A stretch of 64,000 nt of DNA. Source: Saprospiraceae bacterium. Its GTDB lineage: Bacteria > Bacteroidota > Bacteroidia > Chitinophagales > Saprospiraceae. Of this stretch, positions 45,721 through 55,242 are shown piece by piece (the first letter of the stretch is position 1; each line of letters starts with the position of its first letter). The notes under the pieces were generated by a model that made no database searches, was not told the DNA's origin, and was given only the letters and a program-made list of their open reading frames with translations. The stretch spans positions 62,001 to 126,000 of the forward strand of contig JAKVCV010000002.1 of NCBI GenBank assembly GCA_022448945.1, in the 5' to 3' direction. Both the position numbers and the translations under genes were made by a program.

Positions 45721-48700
45721 ATGAATAAGAAGGAAAATAAAAATAAAGCTTGGGTAAGCGTTGAAGATTTAACTAAAGACCCTTCTGTTATTGAAGCTCA
45801 GCAACAAGAGTTTTTGCATACTGAAGAGAATGAAACTAATGATCCAAACCGTCGTGATTTTTTAAAGTATATGGGTTTCAGTTTGGGTGCTGCATCATTA
45901 GCAAGTTGTGAAATTCCTTTAAAAAAAGCAATACCATATGTTGTAAAACCTGAAGAAATTGTACCTGGGATAGCTACTTATTATGCTTCTGCAATTGTTC
46001 AGGGCGGTGATGTTACACCTGCACTTATAAAGACAAGAGAAGGACGCCCCATATTGGTCGAAGGTAATCCAGGTATTGGAGATAATAAAACCTTTACTCA
46101 AGGTGGTAGTTGTGTGCGTTCTCAAGCTTCTGTACTTTCCTTATATGATACAGAAAGACAAAGATTTCCTGGTAAAGTAGAAAATGGAAAAGTTACTGAA
46201 ATGTCCTGGACGGACATAGATAATGCTATATCTTCAGAACTTTCTAAGGCTAAAAATATTAGAATAGTAACTCAAACTAATAATAGCCCTTCTTTTAATA
46301 AAGCTTTGCATACATTTCAACAAAAATTCACTTCTGCTAAAGTTGTTCAATATGATTCGATTTCCTATTCAGCAGCTATTCAGGCTAATAGAGAAATGTT
46401 TAATTCACCTTGGATGCCATCTTATCATCTTGAAAAAGCTAAATGTATAGTAGCCATAGATTGTGATTTTCTGGGTACATGGCTATCACCTACTGAGTTT
46501 TCAAATGGCTATGTTGCTAATCGTAAGATTAATGATGAAGATATAGCAAATGCTCAAGATGTAATGTCTACACATATACAATTTGAAGCAAGAATGTCTT
46601 TGACCGGATCTAATGCTGATCACCGTGTATTAATTAAACCGTCTGAAATGGGCGCTGCAGTTGGGCGTTTATATAAAGAAGTTTGTGAATTAATGAACAT
46701 TCAACCTGAAGGCACTGGTCCTTCAACAGCATTTTCTTGGCCTAGGGCATCCAAATCGATTAAAGATACGGCTAAGAAATTAGTTGCAAATCGTGGAAGA
46801 TCTGTAGTGATGTGTGGTATTAATGATGTTAATATACAGAAAGTAGTTAATCAAATTAATACTATGATTAGTGCTTACAATTCCACTATAGTTTTAACAT
46901 CAGAAGAACATTCTAAACAGCGCATGGGCGATGATGGATCTATACAAGCATTACTTTCTGAAATGAAAATGGGTTTAGTTGATGCAATAATTGTATGTCC
47001 CGGAGCTAATCCAGCATATGATATACCTGGGTTGTCATCTGAATTTGCAACGGCGATAAACAAGGTTCCATTTAGTGTTTCATTGGAACTTTCTTTAGAT
47101 GAAACAGCGAGTTTATGTAATTATATTGTGCCTGACAGACATAATTTAGAAGCATGGGGTGATGCAGAACCTAAGAAAGGCGAGTTTTATTTAATTCAGC
47201 CTACTATCGCGCCTTTATTTAGCTCTAGAGATGCTGGTGAGTCAATTCTGAAATGGTCAGGATTAAACACAAGTTATTATGATTTTGTTAAGGATAACTG
47301 GAAGGTATCCCTTTTCCCATCTCAAAGCAATTATATGGTATTTCAATCATTTTGGGATAATTCATTACATGATGGTTGGGTAAAGATAAATTCTGTTAAT
47401 GATTCAAATTTATCACTTTCTAGTAACGATGATAATGATGCTGAAACTGTAGAGATCAATTCAGGTATAAGTTCGGCTTTACTTAATTTACCAAAAGGTA
47501 ATAATAATGAACTTGAAGTAATACTTTATGAATCTGTTCAACTTGGAAATGGTCATGACGCAAATAACCCCTGGTTGCAGGAATTCCCTGACCCAATAAT
47601 GCGTACAACTTGGGATAATTTCATTCAAATTCCTATTAAATGGAATGGTGGTACTGATTACGAAGCTTACCAAAATCTTAAGGATGGTGATTATGCTACG
47701 ATTTCTATTGATGGTGTTGAATATACATTACCAGTATTTAGACAATTTGGTCAAATGGAAGGGACTGTTTCTATAGCTTTAGGATATGGCCGAACAAAAG
47801 CAGGAAAATGTGGTGATGCAATTGGAGTAAATTTATTTCCATCCGTTAGAGATTTTAATTATAGTGCTTATGCTTCATCACTTTCTCCTCGGGGAGATAG
47901 TGATCCTATTTATGCTAATATTCAAATGCATCATACATATGGTTTGAATACTATAGATGAGAGTACTGGCGAGGTAAAAATGCATACTTATAAAACAGGT
48001 GAACAAAAACCTTTTAATATAGATGAACACATAGATAGTTTTCAAGGTGCATTTATTGAAAGATCTGTATTTTTTCAATCTAATGCTGATAAACTCGAAA
48101 AGAATGTAGAAATATTAGCAGACAAACGAAAAGATTATCAGTATTTGAATTCTAAGACCTTATACCCAGATAGGCAAGAATTTTATGATATGGGGCATCA
48201 TTGGGGAATGGCAATTGATTTAAATTCATGTACTGGTTGTGGAGCTTGTGTGATAGCCTGTCATGCTGAAAATAATGTCCCTGTCGTTGGTAAATATGAA
48301 TTTAGCAAGCATCATGATATGACTTGGTTGAGGATTGATAGATATTTTTATGGCGATCAGGAAACACCTCATGCAGTATATATGCCTATGATGTGCCAGC
48401 ATTGTGATAATGCGCCATGTGAAAATGTCTGTCCAGTTGCTGCTACTAATCACAGTTCTGAGGGGTTAAATCAAATGACCTATAATCGTTGTGTTGGAAC
48501 GCGTTACTGTGCAAACAACTGTCCTTTTAAAGTCCGTCGATTTAATTGGTTAGATTATACTTCAGCAGATCTTTTTCCTTCTAATGAGGTTGATATCAAT
48601 AGAGGTACAGATAAAGATTCAATGTATTATTTGAATGATAATTTAACTCGGATGGTTTTAAATCCTGATGTTACAGTTCGTTCACGTGGTGTGATTGAAA

Positions 48701-48969
48701 AATGTTCTTTTTGTGTTCAAAAAATTCAAGAAGGTAAGTTAATGGCCAAAATGGAGGGTCGAAAATTAGAAGAAGAAGATATTAATTGTGCATGTGCTAC
48801 AGCTTGTTCTACACGTGCAATTGTCTTTGGAGACACCAATGACCCAAATAGTAAAGTATCTAAATTACAAGCTACAAAGCGTGCATATCTTCAGCTAGAA
48901 GAAACAAATGTACGTTCATCTGTTAGTTACTTAATGAAGGTTAATAATAGAGACGAAAATTTTGGTTAA
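45721..48969 (+). CDS. actB: Alternative complex III subunit ActB (molybdopterin-like plus 4Fe-4S domains)
   Basis: 1082 residues. A Tat motif RRDFLK (44-49) and lipobox-like ASC (Cys63) mark export and lipid anchoring. The first about 800 residues resemble molybdopterin oxidoreductases, which in this family lack the cofactor. The C-terminal iron-sulfur part starts at Cys837 (CTGCGACVIAC), continues with CQHCDNAPCENVCP (from Cys892), CVGTRYCANNCP (from Cys924) and a last group CSFC...CACATAC, fitting three 4Fe-4S and one 3Fe-4S cluster as in known ActB. It relays electrons in the periplasm between quinol site and ActA. Confidence 0.95.
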   Translation: MNKKENKNKAWVSVEDLTKDPSVIEAQQQEFLHTEENETNDPNRRDFLKYMGFSLGAASLASCEIPLKKAIPYVVKPEEIVPGIATYYASAIVQGGDVTPALIKTREGRPILVEGNPGIGDNKTFTQGGSCVRSQASVLSLYDTERQRFPGKVENGKVTEMSWTDIDNAISSELSKAKNIRIVTQTNNSPSFNKALHTFQQKFTSAKVVQYDSISYSAAIQANREMFNSPWMPSYHLEKAKCIVAIDCDFLGTWLSPTEFSNGYVANRKINDEDIANAQDVMSTHIQFEARMSLTGSNADHRVLIKPSEMGAAVGRLYKEVCELMNIQPEGTGPSTAFSWPRASKSIKDTAKKLVANRGRSVVMCGINDVNIQKVVNQINTMISAYNSTIVLTSEEHSKQRMGDDGSIQALLSEMKMGLVDAIIVCPGANPAYDIPGLSSEFATAINKVPFSVSLELSLDETASLCNYIVPDRHNLEAWGDAEPKKGEFYLIQPTIAPLFSSRDAGESILKWSGLNTSYYDFVKDNWKVSLFPSQSNYMVFQSFWDNSLHDGWVKINSVNDSNLSLSSNDDNDAETVEINSGISSALLNLPKGNNNELEVILYESVQLGNGHDANNPWLQEFPDPIMRTTWDNFIQIPIKWNGGTDYEAYQNLKDGDYATISIDGVEYTLPVFRQFGQMEGTVSIALGYGRTKAGKCGDAIGVNLFPSVRDFNYSAYASSLSPRGDSDPIYANIQMHHTYGLNTIDESTGEVKMHTYKTGEQKPFNIDEHIDSFQGAFIERSVFFQSNADKLEKNVEILADKRKDYQYLNSKTLYPDRQEFYDMGHHWGMAIDLNSCTGCGACVIACHAENNVPVVGKYEFSKHHDMTWLRIDRYFYGDQETPHAVYMPMMCQHCDNAPCENVCPVAATNHSSEGLNQMTYNRCVGTRYCANNCPFKVRRFNWLDYTSADLFPSNEVDINRGTDKDSMYYLNDNLTRMVLNPDVTVRSRGVIEKCSFCVQKIQEGKLMAKMEGRKLEEEDINCACATACSTRAIVFGDTNDPNSKVSKLQATKRAYLQLEETNVRSSVSYLMKVNNRDENFG

Positions 48970-49016
48970 TAAATACATAAGTAAAGAAGCTATATAAATA
49001 TAAAATAAATTAAATT

Positions 49017-50591
49017 ATGAGCTCAGTTGTATCAAATATACGCCCACCATTAATTACAGGGAATAAAACATATCACCAAATCACAGAGGATATCTGTGCT
49101 TCAACAGAACAGTTGCCTGGCAGAGGATGGGTTTTGTGTTTACTATTCACTTTAGGCTTATTAGGCTTTGGTCTTGTTTGCTATATTTATACATTATGGT
49201 TTGGACTTGGTACATGGCATCTTAACAGAACTATTGGATGGGGTTGGGATATAACCAATTTTGTATGGTGGATCGGGATTGGACATGCAGGAACTTTAAT
49301 TTCAGCAATTTTATTAATTTTTCGTCAAAAATGGCGTACTGGTGTTAATAGAGCTGCTGAGGCCATGACAATTTTTGCAGTAATTTGTGCTGTTATGTAT
49401 TTAGGTTTTCATGTAGGACGTGTTTGGATGGGAATGTTCATGTTGCCTTATCCTAATACAAGAGGTCCTTTATGGGTCAACTTTAATTCACCTTTAGTGT
49501 GGGATACTTTTGCAATTAGTACTTATTTTACTGTTTCTCTATTATTTTGGTATACAGGTTTGGTTCCCGATTTTGCTACAATCCGTGATCGTGCAAAGGG
49601 TTTTAGAAAGAAAATTTATAATTTTTTATCGATGGGATGGACAGGTTCTGCCAAGCATTGGCAACGCTTTGAGTCATTGTCATTGGTTTTAGCTGGTTTG
49701 GCAACACCATTAGTACTATCTGTACATACTATCGTATCATTTGACTTTGCCACTTCTGTGATTCCTGGTTGGCACACCACAATTTTTCCTCCTTATTTTG
49801 TTGCCGGGGCAATTTTCTCAGGATTTGCTATGGTACAAACTCTAATGTTGATTACACGGGTAATCTTAAAAATAGAAGATTATATTACTATTGAACATAT
49901 TGAATCTATGAATAAGGTAATCGTACTTACAGGTTCAATAGTCGGAGTTGCTTATCTTACCGAGCTTTTTGTTGCTTGGTATTCAGGTTATATATATGAG
50001 ATGTATGCGTTTTATAATCGTGCAATGGGACCATATTGGTGGGCTTATGCTGCAATGATGGCGTGTAATGTTATTTCACCTCAATTTTTCTGGTTTAGGA
50101 AAATTAGGCGTTCTATTGTTTGGACATTTGTCCTTTCTATTGTAGTTAACATAGGAATGTGGTTTGAGCGTTTTGTTATTATTGCCACTACATTGGCTAA
50201 AGACTATATCCCTTCTAGTTGGAGTTATTATTCCCCTTCATGGGTTGAAATAGGATTGTATTTATGTACGTTTGGATTTTTTGGTACAGCATATTTAATT
50301 TTTATGCGTGTTGCTCCGGTAGTTGCTATCGCTGAGGTTAAAACTATATTAAAATCTTCTGGTGATCAGTATGTTGGACCTTCTTATGCAGAAAAAACAG
50401 GTCTTATTAATTCTGGATTACATCATGATCATGACGATCATGATATATCTACAGAAACGACATCTGCTGACACCCAAACTGCCCTTAAAAAAGAGATACA
50501 TACTGATACAATGGTTATGGATGCACCTGAAGAAGAAGATACGAAAGATGACAATAAGGACCAAACGGATTCGCCAGATGATGATAAATAA
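49017..50591 (+). CDS. actC: Alternative complex III subunit ActC (NrfD-like quinol-binding membrane protein)
   Basis: 524 residues with about ten membrane segments of the NrfD/PsrC type, beginning LPGRGWVLCLLFTLG. Provides the menaquinol site on the periplasmic side. The C-terminal about 60 residues form a hydrophilic tail with HHDHDDHD and then an Asp/Glu-rich end (EEEDTKDDNKDQ). That tail is longer than the core family requires. Close spacing (47 and 50 bp) links it to actB and actD. Confidence 0.94.
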   Translation: MSSVVSNIRPPLITGNKTYHQITEDICASTEQLPGRGWVLCLLFTLGLLGFGLVCYIYTLWFGLGTWHLNRTIGWGWDITNFVWWIGIGHAGTLISAILLIFRQKWRTGVNRAAEAMTIFAVICAVMYLGFHVGRVWMGMFMLPYPNTRGPLWVNFNSPLVWDTFAISTYFTVSLLFWYTGLVPDFATIRDRAKGFRKKIYNFLSMGWTGSAKHWQRFESLSLVLAGLATPLVLSVHTIVSFDFATSVIPGWHTTIFPPYFVAGAIFSGFAMVQTLMLITRVILKIEDYITIEHIESMNKVIVLTGSIVGVAYLTELFVAWYSGYIYEMYAFYNRAMGPYWWAYAAMMACNVISPQFFWFRKIRRSIVWTFVLSIVVNIGMWFERFVIIATTLAKDYIPSSWSYYSPSWVEIGLYLCTFGFFGTAYLIFMRVAPVVAIAEVKTILKSSGDQYVGPSYAEKTGLINSGLHHDHDDHDISTETTSADTQTALKKEIHTDTMVMDAPEEEDTKDDNKDQTDSPDDDK

Positions 50592-50641
50592 TGGAATTAG
50601 TAATTTTTTAGGCTTAATTGTCTAACTAAATAAAAAAAAGT

Positions 50642-51178
50642 ATGAAAAGAGTATTAAATAAAAAAGTACTATTTGGTTTATACAATGATGAAGAAATATT
50701 GAAAGATGCTGTTATACACATCAATAAGGATGATGATGCTGAAATTATGGATGTATATAGTCCTTTTCCAGTTCATGGTCTTGATCCTCTTTTAGGTTTA
50801 TCTGAATCGCGTATACATATTGCTGGTTTCATATACGGTATCACTGGGACGATTATTGCTTTTAGTTTTATGACTTGGGTTTTTACAGCAGATTGGCCAA
50901 TTATATTTGGAGGTAAGCCTTATTTTTCAGCACCTGCTTTTATCCCAATTACATTTGAATTCACGGTTTTAATGGCTTCTGTTGGTATGGTTGTAACATT
51001 TTATCTAGTTAATGGATTGGGTTTTGGCGTTGAGAATCCTTATTTACATGATCGTATTACCGATGATAAATTTTGTATAGCCTTTGATATTACGCATAGT
51101 ACAAAAGAACAAATACAAGCTCTTTCTACATTATTAGAAGAAACAAGTGCTGAGGAAGTTCATACAAAAGATATTTAA
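50642..51178 (+). CDS. actD: Alternative complex III subunit ActD (DUF3341)
   Basis: 178 residues with two membrane segments (about 63-82 and 103-128). The opening LFGLYNDEEILKDAVIHI and YSPFPVHGLDPLLGL are DUF3341 hallmarks, and the order actC-actD-actE confirms the call. It is a structural subunit without cofactors. Confidence 0.93.
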   Translation: MKRVLNKKVLFGLYNDEEILKDAVIHINKDDDAEIMDVYSPFPVHGLDPLLGLSESRIHIAGFIYGITGTIIAFSFMTWVFTADWPIIFGGKPYFSAPAFIPITFEFTVLMASVGMVVTFYLVNGLGFGVENPYLHDRITDDKFCIAFDITHSTKEQIQALSTLLEETSAEEVHTKDI

Positions 51179-51203
51179 TATTTAATCTAACGAATAATTA
51201 GAA

Positions 51204-51986
51204 ATGAAAAATCTATCAAGTTTATATTATTTATTGTTCATTATTACCGCAAGTATTATTGTTTCCAGTTGTGGCCTTCCCAATGGTAATTTTCCTGGTT
51301 CTGAATATATGCCAGATATGGCTCATTCTATTGCATATGAGGCTACAGTAAATTCATATTACTATCAAAATACATGGGGTGGGGAAGATGCTTATCGTTT
51401 AATGGCTAAGTCAAGAAAACCTGTAAAAGGAACAATTGCACGCGGTTTTCTTCCTTTTAAGTATCAAAATCTTGAAGATTTTAGAACAAGTGCAGATGAA
51501 ACTCATGTCGTATTACAGGAAAAAGTACGAACTTTAATCATGGAAGATCCCACCATAGTAAATCCTATAAAACCTACATCTGCAGATGAATTAGGAAGTT
51601 TATTACAAAAAGGTGCTGATTTGTATTCTGTTGCATGTCAGGTATGTCATGGTGAAGAAGGGGATGGTAATGGCGTCTTGTATAATGATGGCAATGGAAA
51701 GTATACAGCTAAACCGGCAAATTTTTTAAGTGAAGATTTTTTAGATGCGCCTGATGGTCAATTTATCAATGCGATTATGCATGGTAAAGGGATGATGCAA
51801 TCACACTCAGATAAATTGACTCCTGATGAAAGGTGGACTGTTATTCATTATATACGTTCATTACAAGCAGTTAAAAAAGGTGCAGAATACAATCCTGTTG
51901 TAGAAGTTAATGTATCACCTTCTTTGTCAGAACCAATAACCCTTGAGTCATCTAAAGGAAATGGGGAGACGCATGATGCGCATTAA
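51204..51986 (+). CDS. actE: Alternative complex III subunit ActE, monoheme cytochrome c lipoprotein
   Basis: 260 residues. Lipobox VSSC (Cys23) anchors it in the membrane. One heme site Cys145-His149 (CQVCH) with Met197 or Met198 as likely axial ligand. The N-terminal AYEATVNSYYYQNTWGGEDA region is typical of ActE. It probably passes electrons out to the oxidase. A Ser/Glu/His tail follows the cytochrome domain. Confidence 0.94.
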   Translation: MKNLSSLYYLLFIITASIIVSSCGLPNGNFPGSEYMPDMAHSIAYEATVNSYYYQNTWGGEDAYRLMAKSRKPVKGTIARGFLPFKYQNLEDFRTSADETHVVLQEKVRTLIMEDPTIVNPIKPTSADELGSLLQKGADLYSVACQVCHGEEGDGNGVLYNDGNGKYTAKPANFLSEDFLDAPDGQFINAIMHGKGMMQSHSDKLTPDERWTVIHYIRSLQAVKKGAEYNPVVEVNVSPSLSEPITLESSKGNGETHDAH

Positions 51987-52052
51987 TTGAATTTTTATAG
52001 CAGTACTAAATTATAGAAATATTTTAATCGAATAAGTATAATCCATTATACA

Positions 52053-53603
52053 ATGAGTAACCAAAATAACGAAATATTTGTTTTTGACCCTAAGGCTAAG
52101 TTGTTTACTTTTATCCTTATGGCTATAGGGGCTCTTTCCTTATTTTTGTCCTATTACAGTGGAACTGATGATATGAACCATATCCGTTTTTGGACAAACT
52201 ATTTACATAATTCTGTATTTTTTGTTGGAATAGCATTTACTGCTGTTTTATTTCTCGCTTGTCACGCTTTGGCATGGGGAGGATGGGTTGCTTTATTTAA
52301 GAGAGTCAATGAAGCAATGATGAATTTCTTATATGTAGGAATAGTACTATTTGGTATTTTAGCTCTATGTATATGGATGAATGCAGAAGGAACAGAACTC
52401 TTATATTTATGGAATAATCCGGATTACCTTGATCCTAATCATCCACATTTTGATTCTTTAGCATTTCATAAATCCCCATTTGTTAATCCTATTGTATATT
52501 TTTTAACAGTTGTCGTTTTAGCTATATGGGCTTTATTTGCTTATTTGTTTAGAAAAATTTCTTTAGCAGAAGATACTACACCATATTCTATTACAGAAAA
52601 CAATTCAGTACCTGATAATGTTAGAAAAAACCGAATATATGCAGCTGCATTTTTGCCAGTTGCTGGATTTTCAAGTGCTTTTGTCATATGGCAATGGGTT
52701 ATGTCTGTAGATACACACTGGTATTCAACATTATTTGCTTGGTATTGTACAGTAAGTTTATTTGTAAGTATGGTGTCATTTACATATTTGATTGTTTTAT
52801 ATTTAAGATCAAAAGGATTATTGAAAAAATTCACAGCCGAGCATACGCATGATTTAGGTAAGTATATTTTTGGATTTAGTGTATTTTGGGCTTATTTATG
52901 GTTTTCCCAGTTTATGTTAATATGGTATGCTAATAACGGAGAAGAAACTCAATATTTCTTTATTCGATTTGAACAATTTAAGATATTGTTCTTTGCTAAT
53001 TTATTATTAAATTTTGTTTCTCCATTTTTGATTTTAATGATGAACACTTCAAAGCGTACTGTAGGTACACTTGGGTTTGTTGCTGGGTTAGTAATATTTG
53101 GACATTGGTTAGATTTTTATCAAATGCTAAAACCAGGTGTTTGGTATAATTATGAGCACAAAATGCATATAATGCATGAAGATGCACATGGAGAGGTACA
53201 TGGTGATCACGGAGAACATAGTGACAATACTTATAAATTAAATACTAATCAAACTATACCTGTTTTAACGACATATCAAGGAGAAGAAGATGAAGGTGAT
53301 CATCATTCAGATTCTCATCATGATGATGATCATGCTCACACAAATGAACATTCTCATACTGGTGATCATGGTGAACATGCAGATAAAGGACACCATGATA
53401 GCCATGCAACTCCAAAGTTTCAAGTAGGTGTGCATATACCAGGTTTCATAGAGTTTGGAGTATTTGCTGGGTTTTTAGGTTTATTCTTGTTTGTTACTTT
53501 AACTTCTATTAGTCGTGCGCCTTTGTATCCGGCTAATGATCCTTATATTCTTGAGAGTGAACATTATGATACAGGATACGGACCTGATAGAGATCCACAT
53601 TGA
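52053..53603 (+). CDS. actF: Alternative complex III subunit ActF (NrfD-like) with histidine-rich loop
   Basis: 516 residues with about ten membrane segments, a second NrfD-like subunit paralogous to ActC. Between the penultimate and last membrane segments lies an 83-residue loop (369-451) containing 20 histidines, grouped with Asp, Glu and Gly (HGDHGEHSD, then HHSDSHHDDDHAH). Family members can have His-containing loops here, but this one is striking and could bind Cu, Zn or Ni. The last membrane segment (about 463-486) and a short tail complete the protein. Confidence 0.92.
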   Translation: MSNQNNEIFVFDPKAKLFTFILMAIGALSLFLSYYSGTDDMNHIRFWTNYLHNSVFFVGIAFTAVLFLACHALAWGGWVALFKRVNEAMMNFLYVGIVLFGILALCIWMNAEGTELLYLWNNPDYLDPNHPHFDSLAFHKSPFVNPIVYFLTVVVLAIWALFAYLFRKISLAEDTTPYSITENNSVPDNVRKNRIYAAAFLPVAGFSSAFVIWQWVMSVDTHWYSTLFAWYCTVSLFVSMVSFTYLIVLYLRSKGLLKKFTAEHTHDLGKYIFGFSVFWAYLWFSQFMLIWYANNGEETQYFFIRFEQFKILFFANLLLNFVSPFLILMMNTSKRTVGTLGFVAGLVIFGHWLDFYQMLKPGVWYNYEHKMHIMHEDAHGEVHGDHGEHSDNTYKLNTNQTIPVLTTYQGEEDEGDHHSDSHHDDDHAHTNEHSHTGDHGEHADKGHHDSHATPKFQVGVHIPGFIEFGVFAGFLGLFLFVTLTSISRAPLYPANDPYILESEHYDTGYGPDRDPH

Positions 53604-53675
53604 TTTTAAGTTTAAAAATATTTTTGATAAAAAAATTATAATTCCAAAGGTAAAAACTTTAAAATAATATAAGAC

Positions 53676-55187
53676 ATGGGATTTACAATAGGAGCAATTT
53701 GCGCCATTTTATTTACGGTATTTATCGTTCAAGTAGCTAAAGCTAGAGAACTCGCATCTATAGTCAGAAATGATTCCGCAGAGCAGGATGAAATAAATAA
53801 ATTTCAGGCAGGATTGGGATTGGTTTTCTTGGTTTCATTTATGGCGATTTGTGTATGGTCATTCGTACATTATATTCCAACATCAATGGGCTGGGGGCCT
53901 AATATTGCAGCTTCTGAACATGGTCCTGATGTGGACTATTTATTTAATTTAACTTTGTTTTTTATTTTCATTGTTTTTGTTTTAACTCATATTGCATTGT
54001 TTTGGTTTCCATGGAAATTCAGGGGAGTACAAGGCAAAGTTGGTCTTTATTGGGCACATAATGAACTTTTGGAAATAGTATGGATGGTTGTTCCTGCAGT
54101 TGTTATGACTTTTTTGGTTATTGGTGGTCTACAGGCTTGGAATAATATTATGTTAGATTTCCCTGAAGATGAAGGTTATACTAGTGTCGCTTTTCCAAAT
54201 GAAGATTCAGAAAAAGAATTTATTGAAATAGAGGCTACCGGGTCTCAATTTTTATGGTATCTGCGCTATCCTGGTAGAGATGGTAAACTTGGAACAAAAT
54301 ATTTTACGCAAATAAATAGTAATAATCAGTTGGGGCAGACCTGGACGGATGAGAAAAACATGGATGATTTTCTTGTAAATGAGATTGTTTTACCTGTCAA
54401 TAAACCTGTTAGAGTTCGAATTACTGCGCGTGATGTTTTACACAATTTCTATATACGTGATATGCGGGTAAAAATGGATGCTGTACCTGGGATGCCTACA
54501 TATTTTATCTTTACGCCTACAGTAACTACTGATTCTATGCGACGTCGTTTGAGTAATGAGCCTGAATGGCAGGTTCCCGATAAAAATGATGATAGCAAGC
54601 AGCGTTGGGAAACATATAAATATGAATTGGCTTGTGCTGAACTTTGTGGTAAAGGTCATTACAGTATGAAAAATATTGTAACAATTGTTGAAGAAGATGA
54701 ATACTTAGACTGGTTTGACAAACAGGAGGGTGGCAAATTGAATGAATCTGTAGATTCCGTTACCGGTAATAAAACTTATGTTTTTGAGAAAGGTTCAGTC
54801 AAATCGAAGTATTTCAGTTATTTTAATACAGTAACTGATGAATTTAATCCTCTTCAAGAAAAAACTGAACCCCTTGAGAAAATAGTTGAAAATAAGCTCA
54901 GAGTAGGTCTCTGTATGAAATCCATGAAAGATTGGAGAAATAGTTCTGAAGAAGGAACAGATGACTATGTTCAAGCAGAAGAAGCAATGGCAAAATTGAA
55001 GCCTTTATTGAAATCGGCTCGTTTATATACAGTTGATCAGGTTGATGAATCATATGATAATGTCAAAAAGTCATTGTTAATTGTTGAAGCAGCAATGGCA
55101 CAAATTCAAAATACTGATTCTTCTGATGCTACTCTAACTATTGAAAAAGAATCTGAAGTAGAAAACAATGAAGAAGTTGGTAAATAA
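53676..55187 (+). CDS. ctaC: Cytochrome c oxidase subunit II with extra membrane segments and C-terminal extension
   Basis: 503 residues, about twice the core length. Four hydrophobic segments (about 3-20, 45-66, 89-110, 130-153) replace the usual two. The Cu-A site is complete: His256, Cys320, Glu322, Cys324, His328, Met331 (CAELCGKGHYSM). About 30 extra residues separate His256 from the Cys pair, and about 155 residues follow the cupredoxin domain. That extension is polar, partly helical and lacks a heme motif, so this is not a caa3-type fusion. It receives electrons from the upstream complex. Confidence 0.93.
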   Translation: MGFTIGAICAILFTVFIVQVAKARELASIVRNDSAEQDEINKFQAGLGLVFLVSFMAICVWSFVHYIPTSMGWGPNIAASEHGPDVDYLFNLTLFFIFIVFVLTHIALFWFPWKFRGVQGKVGLYWAHNELLEIVWMVVPAVVMTFLVIGGLQAWNNIMLDFPEDEGYTSVAFPNEDSEKEFIEIEATGSQFLWYLRYPGRDGKLGTKYFTQINSNNQLGQTWTDEKNMDDFLVNEIVLPVNKPVRVRITARDVLHNFYIRDMRVKMDAVPGMPTYFIFTPTVTTDSMRRRLSNEPEWQVPDKNDDSKQRWETYKYELACAELCGKGHYSMKNIVTIVEEDEYLDWFDKQEGGKLNESVDSVTGNKTYVFEKGSVKSKYFSYFNTVTDEFNPLQEKTEPLEKIVENKLRVGLCMKSMKDWRNSSEEGTDDYVQAEEAMAKLKPLLKSARLYTVDQVDESYDNVKKSLLIVEAAMAQIQNTDSSDATLTIEKESEVENNEEVGK

Positions 55188-55242
55188 ACTTAAGACAGTA
55201 AATCACTAAAAAATATAATTTAATAGTTAAATAAAAGCTATC

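Noticed and set aside
53157-53405. Repetitive DNA in actF that could suggest a CRISPR or minisatellite
   Set aside because: The repetition comes from His/Asp/Gly codons in frame, with no fixed unit or spacers.
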